Shown here: in pieces, positions 54,517-63,623 of the stretch
How the letters are laid out: each line of letters starts with the position of its first letter
Position numbering within the stretch: the stretch's first letter is position 1
Assembly (NCBI GenBank): GCA_050013235.1
Contig: JBEKFQ010000008.1
Coordinates: 1 to 64,000, forward strand
Origin: RH-AL1 sp050013235
Lineage (GTDB): Bacteria > Pseudomonadota > Alphaproteobacteria > Rhizobiales > Beijerinckiaceae
Direction: 5' to 3'
DNA length: 64,000 nt
Made by a program: the position numbers and the translations under genes
The notes under the pieces: generated by a model
Databases searched by the model: none
Seen by the model: the letters and a program-made list of their open reading frames with translations, nothing else
What the model was told of the DNA's origin: nothing

Positions 54517-54927
54517 TTAATGACCGCCATGACCGCCATGACCGCCATGACCGCCATGACCGCCATGACCGCCATGACCGCCATGACCGCCATGACCGCC
54601 ATGACCGCCATGACCGCCATGACCGCCGTGACCGCCGCCGCCATGCCCGCCATGCCAGTTGTGCCAGCCGTAACCGCCGCCCCAACCATAGCCATAGCGA
54701 TCGCCGTAGCCGCACCAATACCAACCTGGACCGCGCCAGCCGCCGTCGTACCAGCAATATTGACGCCCGCCCCAGAGGTACCCCCCCGTGGCTACGTCGG
54801 CGGCGCCTGCCACCACCCCGCCGATGACGTCAACCGGATTTTGTGCTTGAGCAGGTTGAACACCGAGGGAGACCCCCATGAACATGGCCGCCGCGGCGAT
54901 TAAAGCTGTCGTTTTGTTCTGCATCAT
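54517..54927 (-). CDS. Exported Gly/His-rich protein with (GGH)n tail
   Basis: This 136-residue protein has a signal peptide (LIAAAAMFMGVSLGVQPAQA-Q), a short NPVDVIGGVVAGAADVA segment, a Tyr/Trp/Gly-rich middle (WYDGGWRGPGWYWCGYGDRYGYGWGGG, read in pieces) and a C-terminal run of Gly-Gly-His. GAGGGAGTCC before ATG 54927 fixes the start. Histidine spacing suggests binding of Ni, Cu or Zn outside the cytoplasm, or a structural coat role. The reverse-strand frame through the repeat is a shadow. Confidence 0.75.
   Translation of the reverse strand: MMQNKTTALIAAAAMFMGVSLGVQPAQAQNPVDVIGGVVAGAADVATGGYLWGGRQYCWYDGGWRGPGWYWCGYGDRYGYGWGGGYGWHNWHGGHGGGGHGGHGGHGGHGGHGGHGGHGGHGGHGGHGGHGGHGGH
54520..54636 (+). 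repeat. 9-bp tandem repeat, 12 perfect units plus one variant
   Basis: ATGACCGCC is repeated 12 times without change from 54520 to 54627, followed by GTGACCGCC (54628-54636). It encodes the Gly-Gly-His run on the minus strand and abuts the stop codon. Identity at every third base indicates recent expansion by slippage, so copy number is probably variable between strains. Confidence 0.95.
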
Positions 54928-55096
54928 GGACTCCCTCGAAAAGCGGCTCAACCTCGGCCGCATTCCACAGTTGCCAAACGAACCAAGACGAAAGGAGTTG
55001 CCTTCCGTTCGTCGATTTGGTGTGCGTCAAACGGCAGAGTTCAAGAATGAAGCTTGAGGGCAACATATTGCCTTTATTATAGCCACGCTCAAGCAA

Positions 55097-55852
55097 TCAT
55101 TGGGATGAGGCGCCAGATCCTTCCATCGGCCGGCTGTCGGGAGACCGGAACAGCGCCGCCGCGAGGGCCAAGAGCAAAATGGCCGGCACGAGCGTGGCGA
55201 AATTTTGAAAACGGGGAGTCACATAGGCCCCCAAGGCGGCGCCGAGCACGAAGCTCGCGATGACCAGGCCGAGATCGAGGACTTGTTCGCGCGCGGCACG
55301 GTCGCCGGGCCAGACCCCAAGGGCCAGTGCATTCGAGAAGCTCTGGAGATTGCCCGTCATGATGACGGAATTATAGGTGCGCGTGCCGATATTCCGGAAA
55401 CTCGTGTTCTGCATGGCCGTGCTCACGGTGATCACGGAAACTAGAATATGATCGTCCAGGCTGCCCGGCAGGAATGGGACGATCGCCAACACCGTGATCT
55501 CGGCCAATAGCGTGATAAAATGCAGCGAGGCGGGCAGGCGCCGCCTGACGCCTGGGCGCCCCAGAAGATTGGCCGCGATCACCCCGACGACATAGGCCAG
55601 CAGGGGATAGACATAGGCGAGAGCCTTGCTGCCCGATTGGGTCAGCGCGATTCCGAGCAGAACCATATTGCCGGTCATCGCGCTCGCGAATGTGTGGCCA
55701 TGCCCGGCATAGGCAAAGCCGTCAAGGAACCCCGCGCTCGCCGATAAAGCGACGGCTGCCGCCAGGCTATTGGCCGCTGCAAAACGCGGTCGGGGCCTGG
55801 GAAAACCTTGATTGAGCTCGGGCTCGAACGCCGTTGGCGGCGAGGACGTCAT
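55097..55852 (-). CDS. DUF1275 (YoaK-like) membrane protein
   Basis: This 251-residue protein has about six membrane helices and the DUF1275 pattern: SASAGFLDGFAYAGHGHTFASAMTGNMVLLGIA and MQNTSFRNIGTRTYNSVIMTGNLQSF. The family is widespread, of unknown function. The gap 54928-55096 has no gene. Confidence 0.85.
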   Translation of the reverse strand: MTSSPPTAFEPELNQGFPRPRPRFAAANSLAAAVALSASAGFLDGFAYAGHGHTFASAMTGNMVLLGIALTQSGSKALAYVYPLLAYVVGVIAANLLGRPGVRRRLPASLHFITLLAEITVLAIVPFLPGSLDDHILVSVITVSTAMQNTSFRNIGTRTYNSVIMTGNLQSFSNALALGVWPGDRAAREQVLDLGLVIASFVLGAALGAYVTPRFQNFATLVPAILLLALAAALFRSPDSRPMEGSGASSQ

Positions 55853-55959
55853 GGCGGCCCCATTCCTGTATGAATCGAGTTCTCCAGCGCGAACCGCTGG
55901 AGAGATCGAACAACCGGTTTACCAGCGTGCCTGGTGACACCGCAGCTTAACAGGAAAAA

Positions 55960-56190
55960 ATGGATCGTCTCACTCTCTTCGGCCTTTTCGCCGTCACCGC
56001 CATGTTGGTTTTCTACGCCCTGGAAGGCCGGAGCCATTGGTTTACCCTGGCCTTCGCCTGTGCTTGCGCCTTGGGCTCCGCCTATGGCTTTCTCCAGGGC
56101 GCCTGGCCGTTTGGCCTGGTCGAGGGCGTCTGGGCCTTCGTGGCTTTGGATAAGTGGCGGCGGCTTACCCGCTCCCCGCCAGCGGCTTGA
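55960..56190 (+). CDS. Small membrane protein, conserved hypothetical type
   Basis: This 76-residue protein has two hydrophobic helices (LTLFGLFAVTAMLVFYALEG and FTLAFACACALGSAYGFLQGAWPFGLVEGVWAFVAL) and a short basic end (DKWRRLTR). Small proteins of this form occur widely in Hyphomicrobiales. Its 3' end overlaps the convergent trhO gene by 26 bases. AACAGGAAAAA precedes the start. Confidence 0.75.
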   Translation: MDRLTLFGLFAVTAMLVFYALEGRSHWFTLAFACACALGSAYGFLQGAWPFGLVEGVWAFVALDKWRRLTRSPPAA

Positions 56191-57160
56191 TGGCTCCCGC
56201 CGGCGAACTTAATTTGCCTCCCGCCGGCGGCTGGGCGCCGAGATGCCCGGCGCCACGGGCCGCCGCGAGATCGACCTGCCGTTGCCGCTCGGCGTAACAC
56301 TGGCGCTGTTCTTTCTGCCGTTCCGCCGCGCAAGCGGGGCAGCGGACACCGCGCTCGAAGAGCGGCGAGAGCTGATCGTCCGGGCTCACCGGCCGGCGGC
56401 AGGCGTGGCAAAGGTCGTGTTTGCCGGGCACGAGACCATGTCCCACCGAGACCCGCTGATCGAAGACGAAACACTCGCCGTCCCAGAGGCTCTGGTCCGG
56501 CGGGATGGTTTCGAGATAGCGTAAAATGCCGCCTTTGAGGTGATGGACGCCCGCAACCCCTTCCGCCCTCAAAAAGGCCGTCGCTTTTTCGCAGCGGATC
56601 CCCCCGGTGCAGAACATGGCGATCCTTGGCGGTTCGGCGCGGGTTGAAAATTCTTCGCGCCGCGCCCGGAACCAGGCGGGGAAATCGCGAAAACTCGCCG
56701 TTTCCGGATTGATCGCGCCGCGAAACGTGCCGATCCCGACCTCGTAATCGTTACGGGTGTCGATGACGATCGTGCGGGGATCGGAGATCAGCGCGTTCCA
56801 GTCTTCGGGCTCGACATAGGTCCCGGCCTCGTGGGCGGGATCGAGCCCCTCGACGCCCATGCTCACGATTTCCGCCTTGAGCCGCACCTTCATCCGGTGA
56901 AACGGCATGCTGCCGGTGTAAGCGTTCTTGACGTCGAGAGACGCGCAGCCCGGCAAGGCGCGAATGGCGGCGAGCGCCTCGTCGATGCCCGCCTCGCTCC
57001 CGGCGATGGTCCCATTGATCCCCTCGTGCGCGAGCAGCAGCGTCCCCTTGATCCCGGCCGCCTCGCAGGCTTGCGTCAACGGCCCGCGCAAGGCGGCGGG
57101 TTCGGAAAATTCCGTGAACTGGTAGAGGGCGGTGACGCGGACGGTTTCGGGCACGGGCAT
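56165..57160 (-). CDS. trhO: tRNA uridine(34) hydroxylase TrhO (rhodanese family)
   Basis: This 331-residue protein has the N-terminal ALYQFTEFSEP domain, a rhodanese domain with active cysteine in MFCTGGIRCEKATAFL, and a C-terminal zinc-binding region (DLCHACRRPVSPDD, VRCPACAAERQ). TrhO makes 5-hydroxyuridine at tRNA position 34. Unlike the rhodanese-like protein at 1585 it keeps its catalytic cysteine. About 50 residues follow the zinc region. Confidence 0.92.
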   Translation of the reverse strand: MPVPETVRVTALYQFTEFSEPAALRGPLTQACEAAGIKGTLLLAHEGINGTIAGSEAGIDEALAAIRALPGCASLDVKNAYTGSMPFHRMKVRLKAEIVSMGVEGLDPAHEAGTYVEPEDWNALISDPRTIVIDTRNDYEVGIGTFRGAINPETASFRDFPAWFRARREEFSTRAEPPRIAMFCTGGIRCEKATAFLRAEGVAGVHHLKGGILRYLETIPPDQSLWDGECFVFDQRVSVGHGLVPGKHDLCHACRRPVSPDDQLSPLFERGVRCPACAAERQKEQRQCYAERQRQVDLAAARGAGHLGAQPPAGGKLSSPAGAIKPLAGSG

Positions 57161-57385
57161 GGCGTGAGGCGGCTGCTTTCTTTAAATTGCGATCTTCGGG
57201 ATGGTTTAACCTAGGTTTTGTCCCCCGCGCCATGATTTATTGGCGCTCGCATGCTCCATGCCCAAGCCGGACCGCGCGCGCCATTTGCACCGCGCCGAAT
57301 CTTCCCCTATCCAATATTTCCCTCCCTCCACACCGAGCCGCGCCGCCTTGCTCGAATCTTGGGATCAGCGCGGAGGATCATACTC

Positions 57386-58321
57386 ATGCCGGACCGGACT
57401 TTGCCTCTTCTCGTGACCCATAGCGGCAAATTCCATTGCGACGAGGTCTTTGCGTATGCCGTCCTGCGGCTGGCGCTCGGGTTGAGCGAGCCGGGCAGCC
57501 ATCGCTTGGTGCGCACGCGCGATCCCGCCATCGTCACCAGCGCGGATTTCGCCTGGGATGTCGGCGGCGTTTACGACGAAGCCGCCAACCGTTTCGATCA
57601 TCACCAGCGCGGCGCGCCGTTGCGCGCGGATGGCATGCCCTTCAGCTCGGCGGGTCTCGTCTGGCGGCGCTATGGCGTGCAGGCGGTGCGAGCCTTACTG
57701 CCGGCAGGGACTGTACAAGATCTGGCTCCTGCAATCGCCGCCACGATCGATGCCGCTTTCGTGCGCCGCATCGACGAACTCGACAATGGCATGGCGCCGG
57801 AAGTGGACACCTTGGGGCTGGCCTCGCTGATCGCGGATTTCAATCCGAGCTGGGACGCGCTCGGCGGGGACGAAGCTGCCGATGCCGCCTTTCTCGACGC
57901 CGTGACCCTCGCGGAGGACGTGCTGCGCCGGCGCGTCGAATCCTTGCGCGCGAGCCTCGCGGCCGAGGCCATTTTGCTGGCCGCTCATGCCGCCTCGTTC
58001 GATCCCCGCATTTTGGTGCTGGACCAAGGCATGCCGTGGAAGACCGCCGTGTTTGCCCATAATCTGCCCGTCGCGTTCGCCGTCTATCCCGCCTCCAACG
58101 GCAATTGGATGGTTGATTCCATGCCGCCGGAAGAAGGCTCGTTCGAGCAGCGCATCCCTTTGCCAGCTTCTTGGGCTGGTTTGTCCGAGGCGGAATTGGG
58201 CGATGTGTCGGGTGTCGCCGATGCCGTCTTTACGCATCTGCGGCGGTTTGTGGGCGCGGCGAAGACGCGGGCCGGGGCGATCGCGATGGCGCAAAAGGCG
58301 ATCGAGCTGAGCGGGGGCTGA
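57386..58321 (+). CDS. MYG1 family protein (UPF0160, DHH-like exonuclease)
   Basis: This 311-residue protein starts PLLVTHSGKFHCDEVFAYAVL and shows FDHHQRGAPLRADGMPFSSAGLVWRRYG and LAEDVLRRRVES, the MYG1 pattern. Eukaryotic MYG1 is a 3'-5' RNA exonuclease; bacterial members are uncharacterised. GGAGGATC before ATG 57386 sets the start. It ends 4 bases before the MFS gene, so the two form an operon. The gap 57161-57385 has no gene. Confidence 0.9.
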   Translation: MPDRTLPLLVTHSGKFHCDEVFAYAVLRLALGLSEPGSHRLVRTRDPAIVTSADFAWDVGGVYDEAANRFDHHQRGAPLRADGMPFSSAGLVWRRYGVQAVRALLPAGTVQDLAPAIAATIDAAFVRRIDELDNGMAPEVDTLGLASLIADFNPSWDALGGDEAADAAFLDAVTLAEDVLRRRVESLRASLAAEAILLAAHAASFDPRILVLDQGMPWKTAVFAHNLPVAFAVYPASNGNWMVDSMPPEEGSFEQRIPLPASWAGLSEAELGDVSGVADAVFTHLRRFVGAAKTRAGAIAMAQKAIELSGG

Positions 58322-58325
58322 AGGC

Positions 58326-59633
58326 ATGAACGTGGCGGGACCCGTGGAAACCGCGGGTAAGCCGCATCTGGACCGGCGCGCGGTTGCCGCCGTCATCCTC
58401 GGCAATGCGCTGGAATTTTACGATTTCACAACCTATTCCTTTTTCGCGGTCTTCATCGGCAAGGCCTATTTCCCCGCGGGCGACGATGTCACCAGTTTGC
58501 TCTATTCGGTGGCGACCTTCGGGATCGGGTTTTTGACCCGGCCAATCGGCGGCATCATCATCGGCGCTTATGCCGACCGCGCGGGGCGCAAGCCGGCGAT
58601 GCTGTTGACGATCGCGTTGATGGCCGTGGGCATGCTGATGCTGGCGGTCACGCCAAGTTATGCCGCGATTGGGATTGCCGCGCCGGCGCTTGTCGTCCTT
58701 GGCCGGCTCGTCCAAGGTTTTGCCCTGGGCGGCGAGGTCGGCCCCTCCACGGCTTATTTGCTCGAGGCCGCGCCGCCATCCAAGCGCGGTTATATCACGA
58801 GCTGGCAATTGGCCAGCCAAGGCGTCGCCACGCTGCTGGCCGGCGCGGTTGGATTGAGCCTATCGCTGGTGCTGCCGCAGGCCGCGTTGGAAGACTGGGG
58901 CTGGCGCGTGCCATTCGTGCTCGGCATCGCCATCGTGCCCGTGGGCATCATCATCCGCCGCCATTTGCCGGAAACGGCGGGCGCCGTCCATACGGCCATA
59001 TCGCACGCCGAGGGAACATCGGTGGCGGTGTTGAAGCGGCTGATCGCTAGACATCGCGGCCCGATGATCGCGGCCATGGCGGTAATTTCGGCGGGCGCCG
59101 TCTCGAATTCAGCAGGCGCCTACATGACGAGCTATGCCAAGACGATTTTGCACATGCCGGAAAGCACGTCGATCGCGGCCACCTTGATGCTCGGTGTCGC
59201 CTCGCTGATCTTTTGCCTGGTGGGCGGCTGGCTGGCCGACCGTTTCGGGCGCCGAGTCATCATGATCGTGCCGCGCGCGTTGCTTGTGCTGATCGCCTAT
59301 CCCGCCTATTATTTCATGGTGCATGCGCCCAGTGCCCTGAGCATTTTCGCGGCCACCGGCGTGATCTCCGCTTTGTCCTCGATTTGCAGCAGCGCCGGCA
59401 TTGTCGCCATTCCGGAATCGTTTCCGCGCGCGGTGCGCAGCGCCGGGCTGGCGATCTCTTATGCTTTTTCGGTGTCGATTTTCGGCGGCACGACGCAGCT
59501 TGTGGTGACTTGGCTGATCAAGGTCACGGGCGATCCGCTCTCGCCGGCCTATTATCTTCTCGCCGCCAGCATGCTTGGCGTGATCGCGCCCTTCTTCATG
59601 CAGGAAACTTCGCGCGAGCCGTTGATCGATTAA
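58326..59633 (+). CDS. MFS transporter of the metabolite:H+ symporter (MHS) type
   Basis: This 435-residue protein has about 12 helices and the MHS signatures GNALEFYDFTTYSFFAVF, GFLTRPIGGIIIGAYADRAGRKPAM and RLVQGFALGGEVGPST. Members take up dicarboxylates, citrate, shikimate or betaine/proline. It is cotranscribed with the MYG1-like gene; the substrate is unknown. Confidence 0.9.
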   Translation: MNVAGPVETAGKPHLDRRAVAAVILGNALEFYDFTTYSFFAVFIGKAYFPAGDDVTSLLYSVATFGIGFLTRPIGGIIIGAYADRAGRKPAMLLTIALMAVGMLMLAVTPSYAAIGIAAPALVVLGRLVQGFALGGEVGPSTAYLLEAAPPSKRGYITSWQLASQGVATLLAGAVGLSLSLVLPQAALEDWGWRVPFVLGIAIVPVGIIIRRHLPETAGAVHTAISHAEGTSVAVLKRLIARHRGPMIAAMAVISAGAVSNSAGAYMTSYAKTILHMPESTSIAATLMLGVASLIFCLVGGWLADRFGRRVIMIVPRALLVLIAYPAYYFMVHAPSALSIFAATGVISALSSICSSAGIVAIPESFPRAVRSAGLAISYAFSVSIFGGTTQLVVTWLIKVTGDPLSPAYYLLAASMLGVIAPFFMQETSREPLID

Positions 59634-59635
59634 TT

Positions 59636-60124
59636 TTAGCCCCAGCTTGCTGTGCCGTCATAACCATCGCGCTTGAGCCTGACGATCGCGAGATCGAGCG
59701 CCGACAAGAAGGCCGAGCGGTCGCGGGGCGCGAAAGGTTTGGGGCCGCCCGTGATTTCGCCGCTCGAGCGCAGATGATCCATGAGGTTCCGGGTAGCGAG
59801 CGCGGCGCCGATGGATTGCTCCGTGAAGGCGCGGCCGTTCGGCGCGATCACGGCGCTGCCGGTCTTGATGCAACGCGAGGCCAGCGGAATATCCGATGTG
59901 ATGACGACGGAGCCAACGCAGGCTCGCGCGGCGATCCAATCGTCGGCCACATCGGGCCCTTCCGCCACCACCACACGCTCGATCGCCGCCACGCGCGGCA
60001 CCATAATGGGGGCATTGGCGACGACAAAGATTTTGATTTGGTAGCGCTCCGCCACCTTATAAACCTCGTCCTTGACCGGACAGGCGTCGGCATCGACGAA
60101 GATGGTGATCGTTTTGTCAGTCAC
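59636..60124 (-). CDS. yaiI: YaiI/UPF0178 family protein (NYN-like)
   Basis: This 162-residue protein begins TIFVDADACPVKDEVYKVAER and shows VVITSDIPLASRCIKTGSAVIAPNGR, the conserved DUF188 pattern. The fold is PIN/NYN-like, so a nuclease role is possible. It converges with the MFS gene, with 2 bases between stops. Confidence 0.93.
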   Translation of the reverse strand: MTDKTITIFVDADACPVKDEVYKVAERYQIKIFVVANAPIMVPRVAAIERVVVAEGPDVADDWIAARACVGSVVITSDIPLASRCIKTGSAVIAPNGRAFTEQSIGAALATRNLMDHLRSSGEITGGPKPFAPRDRSAFLSALDLAIVRLKRDGYDGTASWG

Positions 60125-60136
60125 GCCGGTACACGC

Positions 60137-60754
60137 TCACTCCGCATGCAATTCCACCGCGATGCGAATGAGATCGCTGCTGCGTTCCACCATTAGCTTT
60201 TGCTTGATCCCGGTGCAGCTATTGGCCACGGTCTTGTAGGAAATGCCGAGCTGGTCGGCGATGGAGGTGAGGTCTTTTCCCTGGGCGAGCAGCCGCATGA
60301 TGTCGAGTTCGCGTGCCGAGAGCGCCTTGTTGGGTTCGGCGGGGCCGAGCGTGTGGAGCGCCAATTCGGCGGCCAGGTCGCGTTCGACATAGCGTTCGCC
60401 GGCCAGCACCTTGCGGATCGCCTCGACCAATTCGTCCGCGCTGGCGCCTTTGCTGACATAGCCCTTGGCGCCGGATTGAAGCGCGCGGGCGATATAGACC
60501 GGCGTCGTATGCATGGAAAAAATGAGGACGCGCGCGCGGGGATCCTCGGCGAGCATGCGCTTGAGGAGATCGAGACCGCCGGCGCCTGGCAGGTTGAGGT
60601 CGAGCACCACGATATCGGGCCGCTCCGTGCGAAACAAAGTCAGCGCCTCCTTGCCGGTGCCTGCTTCCAGCACGGCGGCCTCGACGAAAACGCCGAGCAG
60701 CCGACGCACGCCTTCGCGCACCACGCTGTGATCGTCGACAACAAGGATCTTCAT
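60137..60754 (-). CDS. NarL/LuxR-type response regulator
   Basis: This 205-residue protein has a receiver domain (KILVVDDHSVVREGVRRLL, phospho-acceptor in IVVLDLNLPGAGG, lysine in AKGYVSKGA) and a C-terminal LuxR helix-turn-helix (LSARELDIMRLLAQGKDLTSIADQLGISYKTV). The start ATG 60754 overlaps the kinase stop by 4 bases. It forms a two-component pair with that kinase. Confidence 0.93.
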   Translation of the reverse strand: MKILVVDDHSVVREGVRRLLGVFVEAAVLEAGTGKEALTLFRTERPDIVVLDLNLPGAGGLDLLKRMLAEDPRARVLIFSMHTTPVYIARALQSGAKGYVSKGASADELVEAIRKVLAGERYVERDLAAELALHTLGPAEPNKALSARELDIMRLLAQGKDLTSIADQLGISYKTVANSCTGIKQKLMVERSSDLIRIAVELHAE

Positions 60755-62088
60755 GCCGGTTGGTCCAATCTCGCGGATTCTCTCATGGGAAGTTTGGCCT
60801 CGACGATCACGCCGCGTCCGCCGGGCCTGTTCTCGATCACCAGACGCCCGCCGACAGCCTTCACCCGCTCGCGCATGCTGGCGAGACCGAAGCCTGGCGC
60901 CGTTCGGCCCTTGGCGAGGCCGGAGCCATCGTCCTCGACCTGGATCGTGATCTTTTGCCCGTCGTTTCGAATGCGTATCTGCACGGACTTGGGATCGCCA
61001 TGCCGGATCGCGTTGCTGAGACTTTCTTGAACCACGCGAAACGTGACGGCATCGAGCGGCGGTTCCGGCGAGTCTTCCGCGATTTCGAGGGAGAAGGCGA
61101 TATCCGGCCGGCGCAACCGCCAAAAGTCGCAGAGATTGTCGATGGCTCCGGCTAGGCCCAGGTCGATCAACGTTTCCGGCGCGAGACGGCGTAGCACGCT
61201 CTTCAAATGTTTCTGCATGTGCCGGACGGACTCGACGATCGATTCCGCGCGCGGCGCGGCCTGTTGCGGGGCGCCGTCGCTGAGAAATTGCCGGATCATC
61301 GCGGCATCGGCCCCGACCGAAAACAGAAACGGCGCGACATCGTCATGCAGGTCGCGCGCGAGTTCGGCGCGCTCTTCTTCTTGCAGGCTGAGAATTTGCT
61401 CGTGCAGATCCTGGTTTTGCGCCCGCATGGCCTCGAGCCGTTCGGCCATGGCATCGAAGCCCGCGCGCAGCGGCTCCAATTCGCTATAAATATCGGGATT
61501 CATGCGCGCGGTATAATCGCCCGTGCCGATCCGCGACAGAGCGCCGCGCAAATCTTGCACGGGACGCAGCGCATGGCGGATGGTCCAAAAGGCCAGGCCC
61601 AAAACCATGCTGAAGAACAGAGCCATGATGCCCGATGTGAGAAGCAGGTCGCTCCAGGCTTCCGCGACTTCGTTATGGGCATCGGCCTCGAGCTCGAGAT
61701 GGCCGAGGGGTTGGAAGGGCCCGGCAAGCGGAACGGCGGCTTGCGCCGGGGGGCCGGCGACGAGGCGGAAGAACCATCGAGGCGCCGGCGCCTCGGGCTG
61801 AAGCAGCGCTGATTGGGCGAGAATCGCGCCATTGGCTCCGAAGAGAACGGCTCGAACATGCCGGTCGCCATCGAATTCCGCCACGATCCTCGCGAGCTGC
61901 TTGGCGGCATCCGTGCCATCGGTGCTACCCAGCGCTTTGGCGGCGGTCTGCGCCCCGACCGCCAGCGCCGCTCGCATTTCCGTGCGGACCTTGGCCACCA
62001 CATGCCAATAGGTCAACGCACCGCCCAGCGCGAGGCTGAGAAGCAGAACCAAAGTGATGGAAACAGCCAGGCGCCGTTGAATCGACAT
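60751..62088 (-). CDS. NarX/UhpB-type sensor histidine kinase
   Basis: This protein of about 445 residues has two membrane helices (SITLVLLLSLALGGALTYW and LLTSGIMALFFSMVLGLAFW) around a periplasmic sensor region of about 120 residues, a HAMP linker (LRPVQDLRGALSRIGTGDY), a HisKA_3 domain with ERAELARDLHDDVAPFLF and a HATPase domain (VVQESLSNAIRHG, GFGLASMRERVKAVGG). The signal is unknown. ATG 62106 is an alternative start. Confidence 0.9.
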   Translation of the reverse strand: MSIQRRLAVSITLVLLLSLALGGALTYWHVVAKVRTEMRAALAVGAQTAAKALGSTDGTDAAKQLARIVAEFDGDRHVRAVLFGANGAILAQSALLQPEAPAPRWFFRLVAGPPAQAAVPLAGPFQPLGHLELEADAHNEVAEAWSDLLLTSGIMALFFSMVLGLAFWTIRHALRPVQDLRGALSRIGTGDYTARMNPDIYSELEPLRAGFDAMAERLEAMRAQNQDLHEQILSLQEEERAELARDLHDDVAPFLFSVGADAAMIRQFLSDGAPQQAAPRAESIVESVRHMQKHLKSVLRRLAPETLIDLGLAGAIDNLCDFWRLRRPDIAFSLEIAEDSPEPPLDAVTFRVVQESLSNAIRHGDPKSVQIRIRNDGQKITIQVEDDGSGLAKGRTAPGFGLASMRERVKAVGGRLVIENRPGGRGVIVEAKLPMRESARLDQPA

Positions 62089-62180
62089 CGGAGAACCATG
62101 CCGCATGGGTTTGGGGAGTCAAGGAGGGGCCTTCACGCCGCCAGATTCATCAGAAGCTCAGGCGGGACGTCGCCGATCAC

Positions 62181-62396
62181 TCAGGTCAGAAGCGGTTCCA
62201 AGAAGATCCCTTCCGCCGGGTCCGACCGCTCCTTCAAGACGATCACGCCGGCGTAAAAAGGCACCAAATGATCAGCGGCCGCGATGGCGCTATCGCGCGA
62301 GACGGAACGCCGGGGCGCGCCGGGATAAAGCCTCCCGCCGGCGCCTTTCAAGAACGGGACGATTGTGTATGTGATTGTCAAAGCCAGGGGAATCAT
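62181..62396 (-). CDS. Small conserved-type hypothetical protein
   Basis: This 71-residue frame reads TYTIVPFLKGAGGRLYPGAPRRSVSRDSAIAAADHLVPFYAGVIVLKERSDPAEGIF (in pieces), a pattern of a core strand, an Ala-rich helix and an AGVIVL strand that recurs in small uncharacterised proteins of Hyphomicrobiales. The ribosome-binding site is weak. It may be real but small; function unknown. Confidence 0.5.
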   Translation of the reverse strand: MIPLALTITYTIVPFLKGAGGRLYPGAPRRSVSRDSAIAAADHLVPFYAGVIVLKERSDPAEGIFLEPLLT

Positions 62397-62498
62397 CTCT
62401 GTTGAGATGAGAACATAGCAAGAACGTAAATTCCGTCAATCGAAACTCCGGACGCCGCGAAGCTGTTGCTCCGCGGCGAAGCGGATCCCGGAACCGGT

Positions 62499-63455
62499 TT
62501 AGGCACTGCCGATCAAAATCCCGGCCGCGAGCACCAGGCCGCCGCCGAGCATGACTTTCGCGGCTGCCGCGAAGGGTGGCGTGTCCATGTAGCGCCATTG
62601 AATCCAAGCAATCGCCAGAAGCTCGAACACGACGACGACCGCCGCGATAATCGTGGCCGTGACGAAGTCGGTGATGAGATAGGGCAGGGTATGGCCGATA
62701 CCGCCCGCAATCGTCATGAGACCGCAAACGAAGCCACGAAGATAAGGGGTGCCGCGTCCTGACAGCTTGCCATCGTCGGCGAGCGCCTCGGCGAACCCCA
62801 TGGAAATGCCGGCCCCGATCGAGGCCGCCATGCCAACCTGGAACGCGTTGAACGAATTATGCGTCGCGAAGGCGGCCGCGAAGACCGGCGCGAGGGTGGA
62901 GACGGAGCCGTCCATAAGCCCCACCAAGCCCGGCTGGATGATTTGGAGGACGAAGCGGCGTTGCGCGCTATCGGCCTCTGCCTCCCGTTTCCCCGCGGTA
63001 AGATGCTTGGCTTCCGACTCGCTGGCATTACGCTCGTGTTGCCGCTCGGCCTCCGCCAGGTCGCCGAGAAGCTTGCGGATTGCGGCATCGGTCGTCCGCG
63101 CCGCCGCCTGCTGGTAGAATCGCGCCGCGTCCTGTTCCATCTGCTGGGCCTGGCGCCGTACATTGTCGACACCGAGCGGAAGCACCTGCCACAGCCGTTT
63201 ACGCTGGACCGTTCCCCGGATGTCTTGCCGGCGGATATAGGGAATATGTTCGCCGAATTTCGCCACGAAGAGGTCGATCAGCGACCGCCTGTGCTCGCTC
63301 TCCTCGCCGGCCATGTCGTAAAAGAGCTTAGCTGTGTCGGGGTAATTTTCCCGTAGGCCCTCGGCAAAATCCGTATAGACGCGTCCGTCCTCTTCCTCGC
63401 TGCTGATCGCAAGGGCCAGGATTTCGCGCTCGGTGAGTTCCGCGAAGGATTTCAT
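62499..63455 (-). CDS. mbfA: Membrane-bound ferritin/iron exporter MbfA
   Basis: This 318-residue protein joins an N-terminal rubrerythrin/ferritin-like di-iron domain (ISSEEEDGRVYTDFAEGL, MAGEESEHRRSLIDLF) and a C-terminal VIT1 transporter domain (IQPGLVGLMDGSVSTLAPVFAAAFA, MAASIGAGISMGFAEALADDG). MbfA exports iron and protects against peroxide in Rhizobiales such as Agrobacterium and Bradyrhizobium, under Irr control. An Irr-like palindrome lies just upstream. Confidence 0.93.
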   Translation of the reverse strand: MKSFAELTEREILALAISSEEEDGRVYTDFAEGLRENYPDTAKLFYDMAGEESEHRRSLIDLFVAKFGEHIPYIRRQDIRGTVQRKRLWQVLPLGVDNVRRQAQQMEQDAARFYQQAAARTTDAAIRKLLGDLAEAERQHERNASESEAKHLTAGKREAEADSAQRRFVLQIIQPGLVGLMDGSVSTLAPVFAAAFATHNSFNAFQVGMAASIGAGISMGFAEALADDGKLSGRGTPYLRGFVCGLMTIAGGIGHTLPYLITDFVTATIIAAVVVVFELLAIAWIQWRYMDTPPFAAAAKVMLGGGLVLAAGILIGSA

Positions 63456-63476
63456 GGGACGGGAGCCTCTATATAA

Positions 63477-63493
63477 ACTAGAATTATTCTAAT
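63477..63493 (-). promoter_or_regulatory. Irr-type ICE box upstream of mbfA
   Basis: ACTAGAATTATTCTAAT contains the 13-base palindrome TAGAATTATTCTA (63479-63491), very close to the iron control element bound by Irr upstream of mbfA and bfr in Rhizobiales. It ends 22 bases before the start codon, where bound Irr would repress. Recognition is from memory of the consensus. Confidence 0.72.
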
Positions 63494-63623
63494 GTGATCC
63501 CACGTCCCCGCGCGTCAAGTTTTTTTTGCGGCCGGGCCGCCCGGATAGGCTCGGGGCCGTTGTGGCCGGCGCCTTGCGATCATGAAAGCGAACTTGCAAG
63601 CCGGAGATGGAGTCTCGACAGAA

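Noticed and set aside
54520..54636. Possible CRISPR array
   Set aside because: The units are contiguous 9-mers without spacers and lie in a coding frame.
54430..54903. Plus-strand frame with a long Met-Thr-Ala run
   Set aside because: It is the antisense reading of the 9-bp repeat; the minus-strand frame has a signal peptide and ribosome-binding site.
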